Counted from the first letter of the stretch, positions 25,955 to 36,411 are shown. The stretch is 64,000 bases of DNA from Legionella nautarum (GCF_001467895.1 NZ_LNYO01000013.1:981769-1045768), one strand, 5' to 3'. The notes: generated by a model not told the origin, from the sequence alone. Numbers and translations are program-made.

Positions 25955-27576
25955 ATCAAGAATTAGCACATGATGCAGACCATGAAGAGCATGGTCCAGA
26001 ACAAGGTAAAGGATTCATTGGCTTTGCAAAGCGATGGCTATTTACCACTAACCATAAAGATATCGGAACTTTATACTTATGGTTAGCCATGTTCAGTTTC
26101 TTTGCTGCCGGTACAATGGCTTTGGTTATTCGAGCAGAGCTTTTTCAACCAGGTCATCGTTTTGTTGATCCTAACTTTTTTAACCAAATGACCACTTTGC
26201 ATGGTTTGATCATGCTTTTTGGGGTAGTGATGCCTGCATTTACAGGTATGGCTAACTGGCAAATACCTATGATGATTGGTGCGCCTGATATGGCTTTACC
26301 ACGTTTGAATAACTGGAGCTTCTGGTTACTACCCTTTGCTTTTACCTTGCTCGCCTCTACGATGTTCCACAGCGGTGGAGGGCCCAATTTCGGTTGGACA
26401 ATGTATGCTCCTTTATCGACTAAATTTGCCCCTCCAAGCACCGATTTTATGATTTTCTCCATCCACATGATGGGGCTTTCCTCCATTATGGGTTCGATTA
26501 ATATCATCGCAACTATCCTAAATATGCGTGCGCCTGGTATGACTTTGATGAAGATGCCAATGTTCGTTTGGACCTGGTTAATTACCGCGTTCTTACTAAT
26601 TGCTATCATGCCAGTGTTAGCAGGTGCTGTGACAATGATGTTGGCTGACCGGCATTTTGGAACAAGCTTTTTCGAAGCGAGTGGTGGTGGCGACCCTATT
26701 TTATTCCAGCATGTGTTTTGGTTCTTTGGTCATCCAGAAGTATATGTATTGGTATTGCCTGCTTTTGGAGTTATTTCAGAAATTATTCCAACGTTTAGCC
26801 GTAAACCCTTATTTGGTTACCATTTTATGGTTTATGCGACAGTAAGTATTGCAATATTATCGTTCCTTGTCTGGGCACATCATATGTTTACTACGGGTAT
26901 TCCGCTAGGTGCAGAGCTATTTTTTATGTACACCACCATGTTGATTGCTGTGCCTACGGGAATCAAGGTATTCAACTGGGTTAGCACAATGTTTAGGGGA
27001 TCCATGACTTTTGAAACACCAATGCTGTTTTCCATCGCTTTCGTGTTTTTATTTACGATTGGTGGTTTTACTGGGTTGATGCTTGCCTTGGTACCCGCTG
27101 ATTATCAATATCAAGATACTTATTTTGTGGTTGGTCATTTCCATTATGTATTAGTTCCTGGTGTAATTTTTGGTCTTCAGGCTGCAACTTATTACTGGCT
27201 GCCAAAATGGACAGGGCATATGTACAATGAGGTCTTGGGTAAATGGCATTTCTGGCTGTCAGTCATCTCTGTCAATATTGCCTTCTTCCCTATGCATTTC
27301 CTCGGACTTGCAGGCATGCCTCGACGGATCCCTGATTATGCGCTGCAATTTGCCAATTTTAATATGATCTCATCGATCGGTGCTTTTATTTTTGGTTTTT
27401 CACAATTGTTATTCTTATATAACGTAGTCAGAACAGTTCGTAAACATGGCCCCAAAGTGAGTGCGCGAGTTTGGGAAGGAGCGCATGGCCTGGAGTGGAC
27501 TTTACCATCGCCACCTCCTTATCATAGTTTCGTAACGCCACCTCATGTGGAATCGGAACATCTGCTTCATTATTAA
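25951..27576 (+). CDS. ctaD: Cytochrome c oxidase subunit I (CtaD)
   Basis: 541 residues, about twelve membrane helices. Heme and CuB ligand motifs are present: TLHGLIMLFGVVMP, WFFGHPEVYVLVLPAFG (His-Tyr crosslink pair), HHMFTTG and VGHFHYVLVPG. It holds heme a and the heme a3-CuB centre that reduces oxygen and pumps protons. The ATG overlaps the coxB stop. Confidence 0.97.
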   Translation: MNQELAHDADHEEHGPEQGKGFIGFAKRWLFTTNHKDIGTLYLWLAMFSFFAAGTMALVIRAELFQPGHRFVDPNFFNQMTTLHGLIMLFGVVMPAFTGMANWQIPMMIGAPDMALPRLNNWSFWLLPFAFTLLASTMFHSGGGPNFGWTMYAPLSTKFAPPSTDFMIFSIHMMGLSSIMGSINIIATILNMRAPGMTLMKMPMFVWTWLITAFLLIAIMPVLAGAVTMMLADRHFGTSFFEASGGGDPILFQHVFWFFGHPEVYVLVLPAFGVISEIIPTFSRKPLFGYHFMVYATVSIAILSFLVWAHHMFTTGIPLGAELFFMYTTMLIAVPTGIKVFNWVSTMFRGSMTFETPMLFSIAFVFLFTIGGFTGLMLALVPADYQYQDTYFVVGHFHYVLVPGVIFGLQAATYYWLPKWTGHMYNEVLGKWHFWLSVISVNIAFFPMHFLGLAGMPRRIPDYALQFANFNMISSIGAFIFGFSQLLFLYNVVRTVRKHGPKVSARVWEGAHGLEWTLPSPPPYHSFVTPPHVESEHLLHY

Positions 27577-27587
27577 GGCGAGGTACA

Positions 27588-28124
27588 ATGGCTGAAAAAA
27601 GTCATAAAAAATTGGTTGTTACTCTAGCTGTCGTTGTACTTGCTATGTTTGGCTTCGGTTTTGCGTTGGTTCCTATTTATAATAGTTTGTGCAAGAACTT
27701 TGGTATTAATGGAAAGATAAGTGGTCAAGCGGACGCTTATGATGCAAAAACCGCAAAAATTCAAGATCGGGAGATAGTTGTTGAGTTTGTAGCGACAAAT
27801 AACGGTGGAGTTCCCTGGGCCTTTTATCCTAAAACCAAGAAGATAAAGGTGCATCCGGGAGAGATTGCGAAATTAGCATTTTATGCTGAGAATAAAACGA
27901 ACCATACGATGACTGTACAGGCTATTCCTAGTGTGACTCCGGGGATAGCCGCAAAATATTTAAAGAAAACGGAGTGTTTCTGTTTTACCCAGCAAACACT
28001 TAATGGACATGAAGCGATGGATATGCCCTTATTGTTTCATCTGGATACCGATTTACCCGCTAACGTGAGGACAATCACTTTGTCTTACACGCTGTTTAAT
28101 GTAACGGATAAAGTAATTAACTAA
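27588..28124 (+). CDS. ctaG: Cytochrome c oxidase assembly protein CtaG (Cox11)
   Basis: 178 residues: one N-terminal membrane anchor (about 8-28), VPIYNSLCKNFGINGK and the copper-binding CFCF motif in KKTECFCFTQQ near residue 128, followed by MDMPLLFHLD. It delivers copper to the CuB site of subunit I. Lies 12 bp after ctaD, the standard place. Confidence 0.95.
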   Translation: MAEKSHKKLVVTLAVVVLAMFGFGFALVPIYNSLCKNFGINGKISGQADAYDAKTAKIQDREIVVEFVATNNGGVPWAFYPKTKKIKVHPGEIAKLAFYAENKTNHTMTVQAIPSVTPGIAAKYLKKTECFCFTQQTLNGHEAMDMPLLFHLDTDLPANVRTITLSYTLFNVTDKVIN

Positions 28125-28188
28125 ATATAGCATTGCCACTTCAAACTCCATTAAGAAGTGCAATTTGAAAACAGGAGAAAAGAACATA

Positions 28189-29064
28189 ATGGGAGCGCAT
28201 GGCACATATTACATCCCCAAGCCCAGTCATTGGCCATTACTAGGTTCTATTGGTTTAACTACCATGTTAGTTGGTGGTGGTTCATGGTTACATGATGATT
28301 GGTATGGTCCCTATATTTTTACCCTTGGCTTTGCAATCTTGGTATTTATGATGTTTGGCTGGTTCGGTCAAGTCATCTATGAAAATCAGAAAGGGGTCTA
28401 TGACTTACAAGTTGATCGCTCGTTCCGTTGGGGAATGTGCTGGTTTATTTTTTCTGAGGTTTGCTTTTTCGGCGCCTTTTTTGGTGCTTTGTTTTTCACC
28501 CGCTATTGGTCTGTGCCTTTGCTAGGCGGAGAGATAGCTGCTCATCCAATGACTCATATTACGCTTTGGCCTAACTTCAGTGCGACTTGGCCTTTATTAT
28601 CGAACCCCAATAATCAAACCTTTTTTGGTGCGAATGAAGGAATGGAGCCATGGGGATTAGCGGCAGTAAACACGCTTATTTTGTTAACCTCAGGTGCTAC
28701 CATCACTTGGGCACATTGGGCTTTGAAGTTGAACAAACGCAAACAGCTAATTATCGGTATGATGTGTACAATCGCGCTTGGTATCCTGTTCTTGATCTGC
28801 CAATCTTATGAGTACCATGAAGCCTATACCAAGATGAATCTGACACTTGACGCAGGTATCTACGGGACTACTTTCTTCATGCTGACAGGGTTCCACGGGT
28901 TGCACGTTACCATAGGAACAATTATGTTGATTGTTATCCTAATTCGCTGTATTCGTGGTCACTTCACTCCAGAACGACATTTTGCTTTTGAAGGGGTTGC
29001 TTGGTATTGGCACTTTGTGGATGTGGTCTGGTTATTCTTATTCGTGTTCGTTTATTGGTTATAA
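28189..29064 (+). CDS. coxC: Cytochrome c oxidase subunit III (CoxC/CtaE)
   Basis: 291 residues from ATG 28189 (MGAHGTYYIPKPSHWPLLGS), preceded by AGGAGA; a TTG at 28165 is a less likely start. Seven membrane helices, FSEVCFFGAFFGALF and GFHGLHVTIGT with WYWHFVDVVWLFLF are diagnostic. It completes the oxidase core. The SURF1, CtaA and CtaB genes that often follow are absent here; a minus-strand gene overlaps its end by 6 bp. Confidence 0.95.
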   Translation: MGAHGTYYIPKPSHWPLLGSIGLTTMLVGGGSWLHDDWYGPYIFTLGFAILVFMMFGWFGQVIYENQKGVYDLQVDRSFRWGMCWFIFSEVCFFGAFFGALFFTRYWSVPLLGGEIAAHPMTHITLWPNFSATWPLLSNPNNQTFFGANEGMEPWGLAAVNTLILLTSGATITWAHWALKLNKRKQLIIGMMCTIALGILFLICQSYEYHEAYTKMNLTLDAGIYGTTFFMLTGFHGLHVTIGTIMLIVILIRCIRGHFTPERHFAFEGVAWYWHFVDVVWLFLFVFVYWL

Positions 29065-29331
29065 CAACTGATTCACCAGTAAACCCGGCTGGAATTGGAT
29101 AAAACCAATCGCTAAAGTATAAGCAAATAGATGATGGGTGAAGTTAAGATTAATAATTTTTGCTTCACCTTTAAAGAATTTTGAGGAAAAAACAACAGGG
29201 CTATCTTTTTCTAAGTAGTCCGTACTAGTCAGTTGCATTTCAGTATCAGTCAATTCAACCAACAAACAAGACGCTTCGGCATGGCCACATTTGAGCCTCA
29301 CTGAGACTGGCTGTAAGGGCTGGATTTGCAT
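29059..29331 (-). CDS. Small hypothetical protein (PilZ-like?)
   Basis: 90 residues, no membrane segment, predicted mostly beta strands (VRLKCGHAEASCLLVELTD, then VVFSSKFFKGEAKIINL). The strand pattern is PilZ-like, but the RxxxR and D/NxSxxG motifs are not evident, so this is only a fold-level suggestion. It overlaps the coxC end and lies downstream of parB on the same strand, 120 bp away. Confidence 0.6.
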   Translation of the reverse strand: MQIQPLQPVSVRLKCGHAEASCLLVELTDTEMQLTSTDYLEKDSPVVFSSKFFKGEAKIINLNFTHHLFAYTLAIGFIQFQPGLLVNQLL

Positions 29332-29451
29332 GAATCCTCCGTATACGATTAACCCTCTACTACCTAACGGTTGTTTGACTTTTTCGATATAATCTATCCT
29401 TAATATCGGCTGGAATTGAAAAAACTTAAATCACTTAGGGAGTTAATTGAA

Positions 29452-30324
29452 CTATTTCTTGGAGGAGAACCATTCGATCACCGTTTGCAAATTTTGCAGG
29501 GTATCGTAATGGATAACGAGAGTCCCTTTACCGAATTTGCCGGGTTTAATTTTAATTTTTGTATTTAACTGTTCGGCTAGGGTTTGGATCTGTTCTTTGA
29601 CTAAAGGAGATAGGTCGGGTTTAGGATTAACTTGTTCAACCTTGCCCTCTTTTATTCTTGCAGCGATTTTCTCAGTTTCGCGAACGGAAAGATTTTTAGC
29701 CACAATCAAGCGAGCGACTTGTTCCTGTTGTTCCTCTTCAAGAAGCAGCAAAGCACGTGCATGCCCCATGTCCAAATCACCATGCTCTAAAAGTCGTTTT
29801 ACTTCGTTACTCAAACTGAGTAAGCGTAAATAATTACTGACAGCTGCGCGTGATTTAGAAAGTATATTGGCAACTTGCTGATGGGTAAGACCAAACTCAG
29901 TAGTAAGGCGAAACATAGCGCGAGCTTGATCCATAGCATTCAAATCTTCGCGTTGTAAGTTTTCCACCAACGCCATGGCCATTGCTGTTTCATCGTCAAC
30001 TTGGCGCAGTATGACAGGGATTTCCGTGAGTCCTGCCAATTGACAAGCGCGCCAGCGTCGTTCTCCGGCAATAATTTCATAGCGCTCATTTGCAATTTCC
30101 CGGACAACCAAAGGTTGTAATAAACCTTGCTGCTTAATTGACTCAGCTAACTCAGCAAGCGGTTCTTCTTCAATCTCGGTTCGAGGCTGATATTTTCCGG
30201 GTTGGAGGCAATCAACAGACAATTTAAAATGATCTGAAGAAGGTTTTTCAGCCAGCAAATTGGTTGTTGAGTTACCTAATAAAGCGGATAAATTTCGCCC
30301 TAAGCCGCCACGTTTTACTGTCAT
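29452..30324 (-). CDS. parB: Chromosome partition protein ParB
   Basis: 290 residues: N-terminal basic tail (RGGLGRNLSALLG), the ParB/Srx CTPase region with QPRTEIEEEPLAELAESI and GERRWRACQLAG, the helix-turn-helix (LTHQQVANILSKSRAAVSNYLRLL) and a C-terminal dimerization domain. It loads on parS sites and acts with ParA in origin segregation. Lies 12 bp after parA. I found no TGTTTCACGTGAAACA-like parS in the window. Confidence 0.95.
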   Translation of the reverse strand: MTVKRGGLGRNLSALLGNSTTNLLAEKPSSDHFKLSVDCLQPGKYQPRTEIEEEPLAELAESIKQQGLLQPLVVREIANERYEIIAGERRWRACQLAGLTEIPVILRQVDDETAMAMALVENLQREDLNAMDQARAMFRLTTEFGLTHQQVANILSKSRAAVSNYLRLLSLSNEVKRLLEHGDLDMGHARALLLLEEEQQEQVARLIVAKNLSVRETEKIAARIKEGKVEQVNPKPDLSPLVKEQIQTLAEQLNTKIKIKPGKFGKGTLVIHYDTLQNLQTVIEWFSSKK

Positions 30325-30336
30325 AGTTTCCTCAAG

Positions 30337-31107
30337 TTAGGTGGTCATAGGCTGTTTGTTAATTACCTCAGCAGCCAAAACCATATAAGCTGCAGCGCCT
30401 GGTGAAGATTTGTCATATTGCAAAGCCGGCATTCCATGGCTTGGAGCCTCTGCAAGTCGTACATTACGTGGAACAACGGTTCGGTAGACTTTGGAGTGAA
30501 AATGCTCCAACAATTGTTTGGAAACCTCGGCGCATAAGCGATTGCGCGCATCATACATGGTTCGTAACACACCTTCAATTTGTAAGCGTGGATTGACTGA
30601 GGCCCTCACTTGTTCGATAGTTGAGATCAGTGCAGCCAAACCTTCAAGCGCATAATACTCACATTGCATGGGAATTAACACGGAGTCTGCTGCAACCAGT
30701 GCATTAATTGTCAAGGTATTTAACGCCGGTGGACAATCAATCAAGATAAAATCATAAGCAGTTTGTAGCGGCTGTAAGGCTTTAAAAAGAAAGGTTTCAC
30801 GATGATCTCTTTCCATCAAGCTCACTTCTGCAACTGTTAAATCACCGTTGGCAGGAATTAAATCAAAACCACAGCTAGTAGCTAAACAAGCTTGCTCAGC
30901 TAAACAATCACGCAGCAAAACATCGTTTGAAGTATGTACTAGCGCATTTTTATCAATCCCAGATCCCATAGTGGCATTACCTTGCGGATCAAGGTCAACA
31001 AGTAAAACAGGTTGGCGATTTGCAGAAAGGGAGGCTGCTAAATTGATCGCTGTCGTGGTTTTACCCACTCCTCCTTTTTGATTGGCAATTGCGATGACTT
31101 TCGCCAT
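30337..31107 (-). CDS. parA: Chromosome partition ATPase ParA (Soj)
   Basis: 256 residues. Deviant Walker A KGGVGKTTTAINLA at about 10-23, Walker A' DLDPQGNATMGSG and Walker B FILIDCPPALN. It forms nucleoid gradients that move ParB-bound origins. Last-but-one gene of mnmG-rsmG-parA-parB, two bases after the rsmG stop. Confidence 0.95.
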   Translation of the reverse strand: MAKVIAIANQKGGVGKTTTAINLAASLSANRQPVLLVDLDPQGNATMGSGIDKNALVHTSNDVLLRDCLAEQACLATSCGFDLIPANGDLTVAEVSLMERDHRETFLFKALQPLQTAYDFILIDCPPALNTLTINALVAADSVLIPMQCEYYALEGLAALISTIEQVRASVNPRLQIEGVLRTMYDARNRLCAEVSKQLLEHFHSKVYRTVVPRNVRLAEAPSHGMPALQYDKSSPGAAAYMVLAAEVINKQPMTT

Positions 31108-31109
31108 GA

Positions 31110-31736
31110 TTATTCCTTAGTTGCATTTTCAATAATGACGCAGCAACGTTCACCATCCACACCGGGTACTTGATAGGAATGAACTTGATAAGCTAGGTTG
31201 ATGCCGGCTAGTTCAGTTTCAGGGTAACGACCCTTCATGGCAAGCCAAATACCTTCATTACTTATCAGATGCTGTGTCCAGTGTATCATTTGCGCTAATT
31301 CGCTGAAAGCTCGACTGGTTACTGTATCAAAATCAAATGCAGGGTGGTAGTTTTCCGCTCGTGTTTGTACGACTTCAACATTATGCAACTGTAGCTTGCG
31401 TTTTACTTCTTGCAAAAAACGAATTTTCTTGCCATTACTATCCAAGAGAACAATCTGTAAATCAGGATTAGCGATCGCCAAAGGAATGCCGGGCAATCCA
31501 GCACCTGTACCGACGTCAAGTAGGCGAGTACCCTTAATCCAAGGCAGGATGGCCAAGCTGTCTAAGATATGACGACTAACCATCGTGTCCAAATCCCTTA
31601 TTGCAGTCAGGTTATAGCTTTGGTTCCACTTTTGCAGCAATAGTAAGTATTGCAGGAAAGAATTCGTTGCGACAGTTAAACCAAGCGCTTCGGTGCCTTT
31701 GGTTAATTGTTGAAAAAGAGCGTCTGGTAAACTCAT
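31110..31736 (-). CDS. rsmG: 16S rRNA (guanine527-N7)-methyltransferase RsmG (GidB)
   Basis: 208 residues with the Rossmann SAM fold: [40 protein letters not shown] and the [11 protein letters not shown] motif. It methylates G527 of 16S rRNA, whose loss gives low-level streptomycin resistance. Its start overlaps the mnmG stop by 4 bp. Confidence 0.95.
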   Translation of the reverse strand: MSLPDALFQQLTKGTEALGLTVATNSFLQYLLLLQKWNQSYNLTAIRDLDTMVSRHILDSLAILPWIKGTRLLDVGTGAGLPGIPLAIANPDLQIVLLDSNGKKIRFLQEVKRKLQLHNVEVVQTRAENYHPAFDFDTVTSRAFSELAQMIHWTQHLISNEGIWLAMKGRYPETELAGINLAYQVHSYQVPGVDGERCCVIIENATKE

Positions 31737-33607
31737 GCTGGCTCTCGATGCTTTTTTAAATGAATCAAGAGCAGGGATAAGGCGGCTGGCGTGACTCCAG
31801 AGATACGCCCGGCCTGCGCGATAGTCGTCGGTTTGATGCGGTTTAGTTTTTGAATCACTTCCGAAGATAAACCTGACACTGTCGCGTAATCGAGTGAAGG
31901 AGGCAATTGCGTATTTTCATGCTTACGAAGACGCTCTATCTCCAGCATTTGACGCTCGATATAACCCGCATATTTGCTTTGAATTTCGACCTGCTCAGCG
32001 ACTTCACTGGCGAGCTCAGGCAAACCTAGCTCGGCGATGGCTTGTAAATCTTGATAGTTTATTTCAGGACGCTTTAATAAATCAGCAGCACGGCAATCAT
32101 GTTGCAGCGGATTTTCTAACAAAGAGCCAAGTGCTTCGCTGTGAGAAATACGTACTAGGGTGTCTTTTAAATTGGCCTGAGCGCGTTCGATGGCTTCTCG
32201 CTTTTCACAGAAAACTTGCCAGCGTTGTTCATTCACTAAACCTAATTCTCGCCCTTTTTCCGTAAGTCGTAAATCCGCATTATCTTCACGTAATAAGAGA
32301 CGGTATTCGGCTCTTGAGGTAAACATACGATAAGGCTCTTGGGTCCCACAAGTAATGAGATCATCAATTAATACCCCGACATAGGCTTCATCGCGACGCG
32401 GACACCAAAGGGCTTGATCCTTGACTTGTAAAGCGGCATTTATGCCGGCAATCAAACCTTGCGCTGCCGCTTCTTCGTAACCGGTGGTGCCATTAATTTG
32501 GCCGGCAAAAAAAAGATTAGGTAAGGGCTTAGTTTGCAGGAAGGTGGTTAATCCGCGCGGATCAAAATAATCATACTCAATGGCATAACCTGGACGGGTA
32601 ATATGCGCATTTTCAAAACCCTGAATCGTGCGCACAAATTGCACCTGGACTTCGAAAGGTAAGCTAGTTGAGATACCATTAGGATAAATTTCATCAGTGG
32701 TTAAACCTTCGGGCTCCACAAAAATTTGATGGGAGAGTTTATCAGCAAAGCGGACAATTTTGTCTTCAATTGAAGGGCAATAACGCGGCCCAACCCCTTC
32801 AATGACGCCAGCATACATCGGTGATTGATGAAGATTCGCTTGAATGATTTCATGCGTTTTTGCAGTAGTATGAGTAATGTAGCAAGGCAATTGTTGCGGG
32901 TGATCGCTTAATTTTCCTAGATAAGAAAAAACAGGCACAGGACTGTCACCGGGTTGTATCGTCATTTGGCTATAATCAAGGCTACGGCCATCAATACGCG
33001 GCGGAGTTCCGGTTTTTAAACGACCGACAGGAAGATCTAATTCACGCAAACGCTTTGCCAGCGCAATGGCGGGTGGGTCGCCTGCGCGGCCACCGGCATA
33101 TTGACTCATGCCAATATGAATTTTTCCGCCTAAAAAAGTTCCGACTGTTAAAACAACTGCTCGCGCACGTAAAGTTAAACCCATTTGCGTGACGACGCCA
33201 GTAACCTGCCCGCCTTCAACAATTAAATCATCAACGGCTTGTTGAAATAAAGTCAGATTAGGCTGTTGTTGTAGAATTTGTCGAATCGCTTGCCGATAAA
33301 GTACCCGATCCGCTTGGGCACGTGTAGCGCGAACAGCAGGTCCTTTCGACGCATTAAGAATTCGAAATTGAATACCAGCTCGATCAGCGGCTAAAGCCAT
33401 TGCACCATCTAAGGCATCAATTTCTTTGACCAGATGCCCTTTACCAATTCCGCCGATAGCAGGATTGCAAGACATTTGTCCCAGCAGATCCATATTATGG
33501 GTGAGGAGCAATGTTTGTACTCCTAAACGGGCTGCAGCCAGTGCCGCTTCAGTTCCAGCATGGCCGCCACCGACCACAATGACATCATAGTGTTTTTCAA
33601 GATTCAT
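31733..33607 (-). CDS. mnmG: tRNA uridine 5-carboxymethylaminomethyl modification enzyme MnmG (GidA)
   Basis: 624 residues from ATG 33607 ([20 protein letters not shown]); the frame stays open to 33646, but the FAD site [10 protein letters not shown] fits this start. [25 protein letters not shown] and [13 protein letters not shown] motifs, [18 protein letters not shown], and [21 protein letters not shown] are typical. With MnmE it modifies wobble U34 of several tRNAs. First gene of the mnmG-rsmG-parAB cluster. A mosaic repeat lies upstream. Confidence 0.95.
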   Translation of the reverse strand: MNLEKHYDVIVVGGGHAGTEAALAAARLGVQTLLLTHNMDLLGQMSCNPAIGGIGKGHLVKEIDALDGAMALAADRAGIQFRILNASKGPAVRATRAQADRVLYRQAIRQILQQQPNLTLFQQAVDDLIVEGGQVTGVVTQMGLTLRARAVVLTVGTFLGGKIHIGMSQYAGGRAGDPPAIALAKRLRELDLPVGRLKTGTPPRIDGRSLDYSQMTIQPGDSPVPVFSYLGKLSDHPQQLPCYITHTTAKTHEIIQANLHQSPMYAGVIEGVGPRYCPSIEDKIVRFADKLSHQIFVEPEGLTTDEIYPNGISTSLPFEVQVQFVRTIQGFENAHITRPGYAIEYDYFDPRGLTTFLQTKPLPNLFFAGQINGTTGYEEAAAQGLIAGINAALQVKDQALWCPRRDEAYVGVLIDDLITCGTQEPYRMFTSRAEYRLLLREDNADLRLTEKGRELGLVNEQRWQVFCEKREAIERAQANLKDTLVRISHSEALGSLLENPLQHDCRAADLLKRPEINYQDLQAIAELGLPELASEVAEQVEIQSKYAGYIERQMLEIERLRKHENTQLPPSLDYATVSGLSSEVIQKLNRIKPTTIAQAGRISGVTPAALSLLLIHLKKHREPA

Positions 33608-33718
33608 GGTAGGAAAATATAGGCAACAAAACGCGCAATTATACACTTTTTTAGCAACATGCCCAATACTGTATTGATTCTATTAGCTTAGGGGTTAAGT
33701 CTCGAGGATTTATCTGAC

Positions 33719-33860
33719 GCCGTTCGGGCGGAGTCCTTCGAGAGCCTCAGGACAGGCTTCGAGAGGCACGCCATGCGTGCTCCTCAGGCTGAACGGAATA
33801 AAATGAATACAAATTCTTTAAATCCTCATTCCGTGGGGATAGCTCAGAGTCCGATCGGTT
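33719..33860 (+). repeat. Mosaic intergenic repeat, family Q, copy 1
   Basis: Contains CCTTCGAGAGCCTCAGGACA, CGCCATGCGTGCTCCTCAGG, CTGAACGGAATAAAATGAAT and TCCTCATTCCGTGGGGATA. These modules recur at 41193, 52202 and 59154. The GGGGATAGCTCAG part superficially looks like a tRNA 5' end but is repeat sequence. Confidence 0.85.
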
Positions 33861-33976
33861 AATTGCTAGCCTAAAATATCGAATCATAAGCTAAACAAGA
33901 CTTAGCCTGCCGACTATAGGCATTGGCCAACCTTTTGTTAAAATCAGATCCCAAATTTTCCAAGTTTCTTCTCTTA

Positions 33977-33996
33977 CTTAATTTTTCCTTAATTTT
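33977..33996 (+). promoter_or_regulatory. PmrA-like box upstream of the 34153 coiled-coil membrane protein
   Basis: Two CTTAATTTT units separated by TC: CTTAAT-TTTTC-CTTAAT, fitting YTTAAK-N5-YTTAAK. It lies 156 bp before the ATG at 34153, further than the other two copies. A -35/-10 pair (TTGTCC 34054, TATAAA 34078, spacer 18) lies between box and gene. Binding is inferred. Confidence 0.55.
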
Positions 33997-34152
33997 CAGG
34001 GCTTCAATTTAAGAAAATAAGTTATCAATTGTGTAAATTCACGGGCGATTAACTTGTCCAAAGAATGTCTGATATGGTATAAAAGAGAATAAATTGATCT
34101 ATGTGATTATATTTTTAACAAAGTCGTCAATGAGTGATATAGGTGTGGTGTC

Positions 34153-36255
34153 ATGGGTGATATTAGTATTTTAATAAAAAGTTCATTTGAGTCGCATGAT
34201 GAGCAAGAAAAAGCCAGCATGCGAGATTTATTTGATACACACCAAGCAAAGCAAGTAATGCTTAATGCAAGTAAGGCCGAGCTCGAAGCTCGTAAGCGAA
34301 AGCTTGCGAGAGCTAAAAAAGCTGAGATTGAAGCGCAAAAAAAATCGATCACAGACGCTCGCAATGCAAAGCACAAAGTTAATAAAGTAAAGAATAAAGT
34401 TGAAGAAGCAGAGCGAGCAGTAGAAGCAGAGGATAAAAAGGTTCGAGCGGAGCTATTATTAGATACGGCGGAACTTGCTGCGCAACGTAACGCGGCAGTC
34501 GCCTTTTTACCCTCTTTACGCACCTATTATAAAGCCGAGCTTGATAAACTAAATCCCGCGATGTTTGCTTTTTTACACCCCGAGCAAAAGAAAAGGTTAG
34601 TCGATCAACTCATTTTCACTTATTACTTACTCTATGCTCAATATCAATTGGATGAAGCTGAAGAAAGAAGATATACCTTAGAAGCCCATCGAAAGGCATT
34701 AGAGCTTTGTGCACAACGTATTAAAGAATTAGAAACCACCGGCGAAGCAGGTGTTGAGGTTCCCTATGAAGTGGATCTAGAAGCAAACATTAGCCTTGCC
34801 ACGATGGCTTTAAAATATCTTGGTATAACCGCTATTGCGAGCTGGTTTGTAGAAAAAATTACGCAATTCATGGATAACAATACAGGGTCATTGGTTGAAT
34901 GGATGGGCGCTATTAACGTTAAGCGTCTTTATTGGGTATGGGGCGGAAGTATGTTGACAGCCCTTTTTGAAATGATTCCTGATGATTTTTACAATAAATT
35001 AGAAGCACAAGCCAATATGGACGTTGTTTCGCCCGTTACTGGCTATATGAGTTGGATTCTCTACTATACCCGTTTTGGTATTAATCTGTTTTTATTGCTG
35101 AAGCATGTTTATTGCCCCTCTAAAGACGAAATGGATATGTCACCTGAGCAGCGATTTATCACGCAATGGAATCAACGAAAATTTGCTTTAATGAATGACT
35201 CCATTTGGGGCTTTGCCAATATGCTTTGCCATTTATTGCTGAAAGGCCCGGGTATGCTGGGTTACGCAGGTAACATTGTGACTGTCGGGCTGCTGGTAAT
35301 GGATGTCATATTAACTATTTGGCGTTTTTGGGAAGAGCACACAAAATATCAAGCGGCTATGCTAGCTCTCAAGCGAGATAAGGAAAAGCTAGAAAAGCAG
35401 ATTGCGGCTATCAATGAGCAATTGATAATTAGCCCAGTTGAAGAGCAGCAATTAAAGGATTTAGAGGCCGACTTAAAACAATTGAATCAATCGATAGCAA
35501 AAACTAATTTTGAGTGGAAATATAAAAAACTCGGCTTTACTAATGAGGTAATTTACGCTGTAGGTTTAGTGATTGCTTTCAGTATCATGTGCTGTTTCTT
35601 CTTCCCTCCTGCCGCGATTGTGCCGGCAACGGCTCTAATTATTACGCTCTCTGGTGCGGCCCTCTGTTTCGTGTTGACCTTTGTGACCGCGGTAGCGAGT
35701 GGGGCGATTGAGATTGCTAAAACAAAAGAAACACGCGCACTAGAACTTGAGCATTGTAATGACCTTTTGGAAGAGTTTAAAACGACGAAGGATCCTAATC
35801 GCAAGAAACAATTGTATTTGGAAATAAAATTGGGATTGGCAGAGTCTGAATATCAGCAAAAGGTGATCTATTTTCAAATCGTTCAATTATTACGCTCTTC
35901 TTTTATTGATGCATTGATTCCGCCTTTAGTGTTTGTCTCGCTAATATTCGTACCAATTGGTATAGGCATTGCTATTTTGGCTGCAGGACTTGCCTTGGCA
36001 ATCATTAGCAACGCGATTATCAATCGTTTTGAACCTCAACGTGAGAAATTGCCTGACTTTGATGAGAGTGCTTTTCTGGCGCTTCCGAATAATGAGAACC
36101 TCACTCTTGCAGATTTCGAGGAGCCAAAAAATAGTGGTGCTTTTGCTGGCTTAATTAAGTTGTTTGGTGTGAATGGGAATAAGCCGAATGGCGATTATGT
36201 CAGTCTAGCTCAGACAGATCCGGATTTAGATGGTGATATAGTATTGGTTAGTTAA
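34153..36255 (+). CDS. Effector-like coiled-coil multi-membrane protein
   Basis: 700 residues. Residues about 30-120 form a highly charged Ala/Glu/Lys/Arg coiled coil. Hydrophobic segments follow near 215-235, 290-320, 360-390, 455-475, 480-505 and a long one near 575-615. A second coiled coil lies between (about 395-440). The soluble C-terminus is acidic and ends LDGDIVLVS, a short hydrophobic end after acidic residues, seen in many Dot/Icm substrates. No enzyme motif is recognised. The start has only a weak ribosome-binding site. An antisense frame (34107-34523) is a shadow of the coiled coil. Confidence 0.8.
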   Translation: MGDISILIKSSFESHDEQEKASMRDLFDTHQAKQVMLNASKAELEARKRKLARAKKAEIEAQKKSITDARNAKHKVNKVKNKVEEAERAVEAEDKKVRAELLLDTAELAAQRNAAVAFLPSLRTYYKAELDKLNPAMFAFLHPEQKKRLVDQLIFTYYLLYAQYQLDEAEERRYTLEAHRKALELCAQRIKELETTGEAGVEVPYEVDLEANISLATMALKYLGITAIASWFVEKITQFMDNNTGSLVEWMGAINVKRLYWVWGGSMLTALFEMIPDDFYNKLEAQANMDVVSPVTGYMSWILYYTRFGINLFLLLKHVYCPSKDEMDMSPEQRFITQWNQRKFALMNDSIWGFANMLCHLLLKGPGMLGYAGNIVTVGLLVMDVILTIWRFWEEHTKYQAAMLALKRDKEKLEKQIAAINEQLIISPVEEQQLKDLEADLKQLNQSIAKTNFEWKYKKLGFTNEVIYAVGLVIAFSIMCCFFFPPAAIVPATALIITLSGAALCFVLTFVTAVASGAIEIAKTKETRALELEHCNDLLEEFKTTKDPNRKKQLYLEIKLGLAESEYQQKVIYFQIVQLLRSSFIDALIPPLVFVSLIFVPIGIGIAILAAGLALAIISNAIINRFEPQREKLPDFDESAFLALPNNENLTLADFEEPKNSGAFAGLIKLFGVNGNKPNGDYVSLAQTDPDLDGDIVLVS

Positions 36256-36318
36256 AAATCGCTAGCCTGGTTGCTTGCAACTGTATCTTAATCACATCTC
36301 TGACAACCTAGTGCAGCC

Positions 36319-36411
36319 CTACTCCGACGTCCCACGGCTTGTCTGCGATATCCAGGTGCTCATCTTTCATACTGAAATCTCTGGAGCCCGCGAACAAGCT
36401 GCGGGAGGTAG
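36319..36411 (+). repeat. Palindromic intergenic repeat, family P, copy 3
   Basis: About 93 bp with inverted ends CCACGGCTTGTCTGCGATATCC and GCCCGCGAACAAGCTGCGGG, same orientation as copy 2. Located between the 34153 gene and queC. Confidence 0.8.

Noticed and set aside
33830..33860. GGGGATAGCTCAGAG, similar to a tRNA 5' end
   Set aside because: No anticodon arm or T-loop follows; the sequence is a module of the mosaic repeat.
29452..34152. Possible parS site or origin near parAB
   Set aside because: No TGTTTCACGTGAAACA-like palindrome and no cluster of DnaA boxes was seen in the gene set or the gap upstream of mnmG.
34107..34523. Antisense frame over the coiled-coil region of the 34153 gene
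   Set aside because: Ala/Ser-rich translation is a by-product of the GC-poor Lys/Glu/Ala repeats on the other strand; no start signals.
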